Below are positions 5,859 through 5,962 of a stretch of 5,962 bases of DNA, piece after piece. This DNA is from an uncultured Actinomycetes bacterium (GTDB taxonomy: Bacteria > Actinomycetota > Acidimicrobiia > Acidimicrobiales > RAAP-2): assembly GCA_903826715.1 (NCBI GenBank), contig CAIKFN010000139.1:1-5962 (forward strand), given 5' to 3'. The stretch's first letter is position 1, and every line of letters begins with the position of its first letter. The position numbers and the translations under genes are program-made. The notes beneath the pieces are model-generated. The model had not been told where the DNA came from. It worked only from the letters and a program-made list of their open reading frames with translations, and ran no database searches.

Positions 5859-5889
5859 TTGGCTTAGTAGGCCATTTACCTACTAACAT
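5859..5889 (+). promoter_or_regulatory. Possible promoter giving a leaderless bL37 transcript
   Basis: TAACAT (5884-5889) fits the TANNNT -10 form and ends 8 nt before the ATG, so transcription could begin at or next to the A of the start codon. TTGGCT at 5859-5864 is a 4-of-6 -35 match, but with a long 19-nt spacer. No Shine-Dalgarno precedes the ATG (the preceding bases are GTCACCT), which favours leaderless translation, common in actinobacteria. The hexamers alone are weak. Confidence 0.3.
5864..5886. promoter_or_regulatory. Perfect 8-bp inverted repeat in the rsmI/bL37 divergent region (operator or leader hairpin)
   Basis: TTAGTAGG (5864-5871) and CCTACTAA (5879-5886) are exact reverse complements separated by 7 nt. 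The centre, near 5875, lies about 23 nt from the bL37 start and about 31 nt from the rsmI GTG. It has the size and symmetry of a dimeric repressor site, and it also overlaps a candidate bL37 -10. In rsmI mRNA it would fold into a hairpin just upstream of the Shine-Dalgarno. No regulator is encoded in the window. Confidence 0.45.
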
Positions 5890-5904
5890 TGTCACCTATG
5901 TCAA
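5877..5904 (-). promoter_or_regulatory. Possible rsmI promoter with -35 inside the bL37 start
   Basis: On the minus strand a perfect TTGACA (5904-5899) covers the first codons of the divergent gene. The best -10 at normal spacing is TAGGTA (5882-5877) after 16 nt, which is poor. It is listed because the region is too short to hold an rsmI promoter elsewhere without entering the neighbouring gene. Confidence 0.25.
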
Positions 5905-5962
5905 AGCGGACTAACAAGCGCAAGCTACGAGCCAAGAAAAAGGCTAACCACGGCAAGAAGCC
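5898..5962 (+). CDS. bL37-like small ribosomal protein, cut by the window end
   Basis: The visible part begins MSKRTNKRKLRAKKKANHGK and continues with Lys and an incomplete CC- codon (Pro). The ending ANHGK-P matches the conserved end of the roughly 24-residue actinobacterial 50S protein bL37 as I remember it (mycobacterial form ending KANHGKRPN). About two residues and the stop are expected beyond the window. Family knowledge: bL37 is an extra 50S protein first seen in mycobacterial ribosome structures, near the peptidyl-transferase centre. The ATG has no Shine-Dalgarno, and a -10-like TAACAT is 8 nt upstream. It is divergent from rsmI across only about 53 bp. Being so short it is easily missed by gene callers; the composition and the ANHGK motif are what support it. 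Confidence 0.82.
   Translation, partial: MSKRTNKRKLRAKKKANHGKK

Noticed and set aside
5845..5895. N-terminal extension of RsmI to a GTG at 5895
   Set aside because: The extra 17 residues have no family counterpart and cross the palindrome, and GAAGGG is placed for the GTG at 5844. It cannot be fully excluded.
1..5962. Defence system, mobile element, CRISPR array or integrated phage
   Set aside because: The window is packed with conserved housekeeping genes in ancestral order, with no transposase, integrase, direct-repeat array or compositional break seen.

Overview
The window is a compact actinobacterial housekeeping locus of about mid GC. All six full-length genes lie on the minus strand, in transcription order rsmI, metG, tatD, a secreted PASTA/double-psi-beta-barrel (DPBB) protein, rsmA (ksgA) and ispE. 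At each edge sits a piece of a tiny, very basic plus-strand gene: the C-terminal end of a bS22-like ribosomal protein on the left (3-62) and nearly all of a bL37-like ribosomal protein on the right (5898 to the end). The order metG-tatD-(cell-wall protein)-rsmA-ispE matches the Mycobacterium tuberculosis order metG-tatD-rpfB-ksgA-ispE, and both tiny ribosomal proteins are actinobacterial hallmarks. The short IspE, the Thr-rich linkers and the DPBB protein in place of RpfB resemble, from memory, class Acidimicrobiia (Ilumatobacter-like aquatic lineages). That finer placement is inference.

Layout. 1-62: bS22-like tail. 70-89: a perfect 7-bp hairpin on the ispE stop codon, in the 7-bp gap between the convergent genes, probably a shared terminator. 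70-2497: ispE, rsmA and the PASTA/DPBB gene, joined by 4-nt start/stop overlaps (ATGA and GTGA). 2498-2653: the only sizeable gap inside the array, a roughly 120-150-nt leader before the PASTA/DPBB gene with a weak promoter-like pair, a small inverted repeat and a strong Shine-Dalgarno placed for a CTG start. 2654-4974: tatD and metG, overlapping by one base (TAATG). 4993-5844: rsmI, 18 nt upstream of metG. 5845-5897: a very short divergent promoter region with a perfect 8-bp inverted repeat, between rsmI and bL37.

Together the genes cover ribosome maturation (RsmI and RsmA methylate 16S rRNA around the decoding centre; bS22 and bL37 are accessory ribosomal proteins), translation (MetRS), isoprenoid precursors for envelope lipid carriers (IspE), nucleic-acid clean-up (TatD) and peptidoglycan interaction (PASTA/DPBB protein). 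No mobile element, CRISPR array, tRNA or rRNA is visible, and none of the six full-length genes is broken. The most noteworthy points are the replacement of RpfB by a PASTA2-DPBB protein whose barrel lacks the usual RlpA Glu and His, its probable CTG start, and the palindrome in the rsmI/bL37 divergent region.
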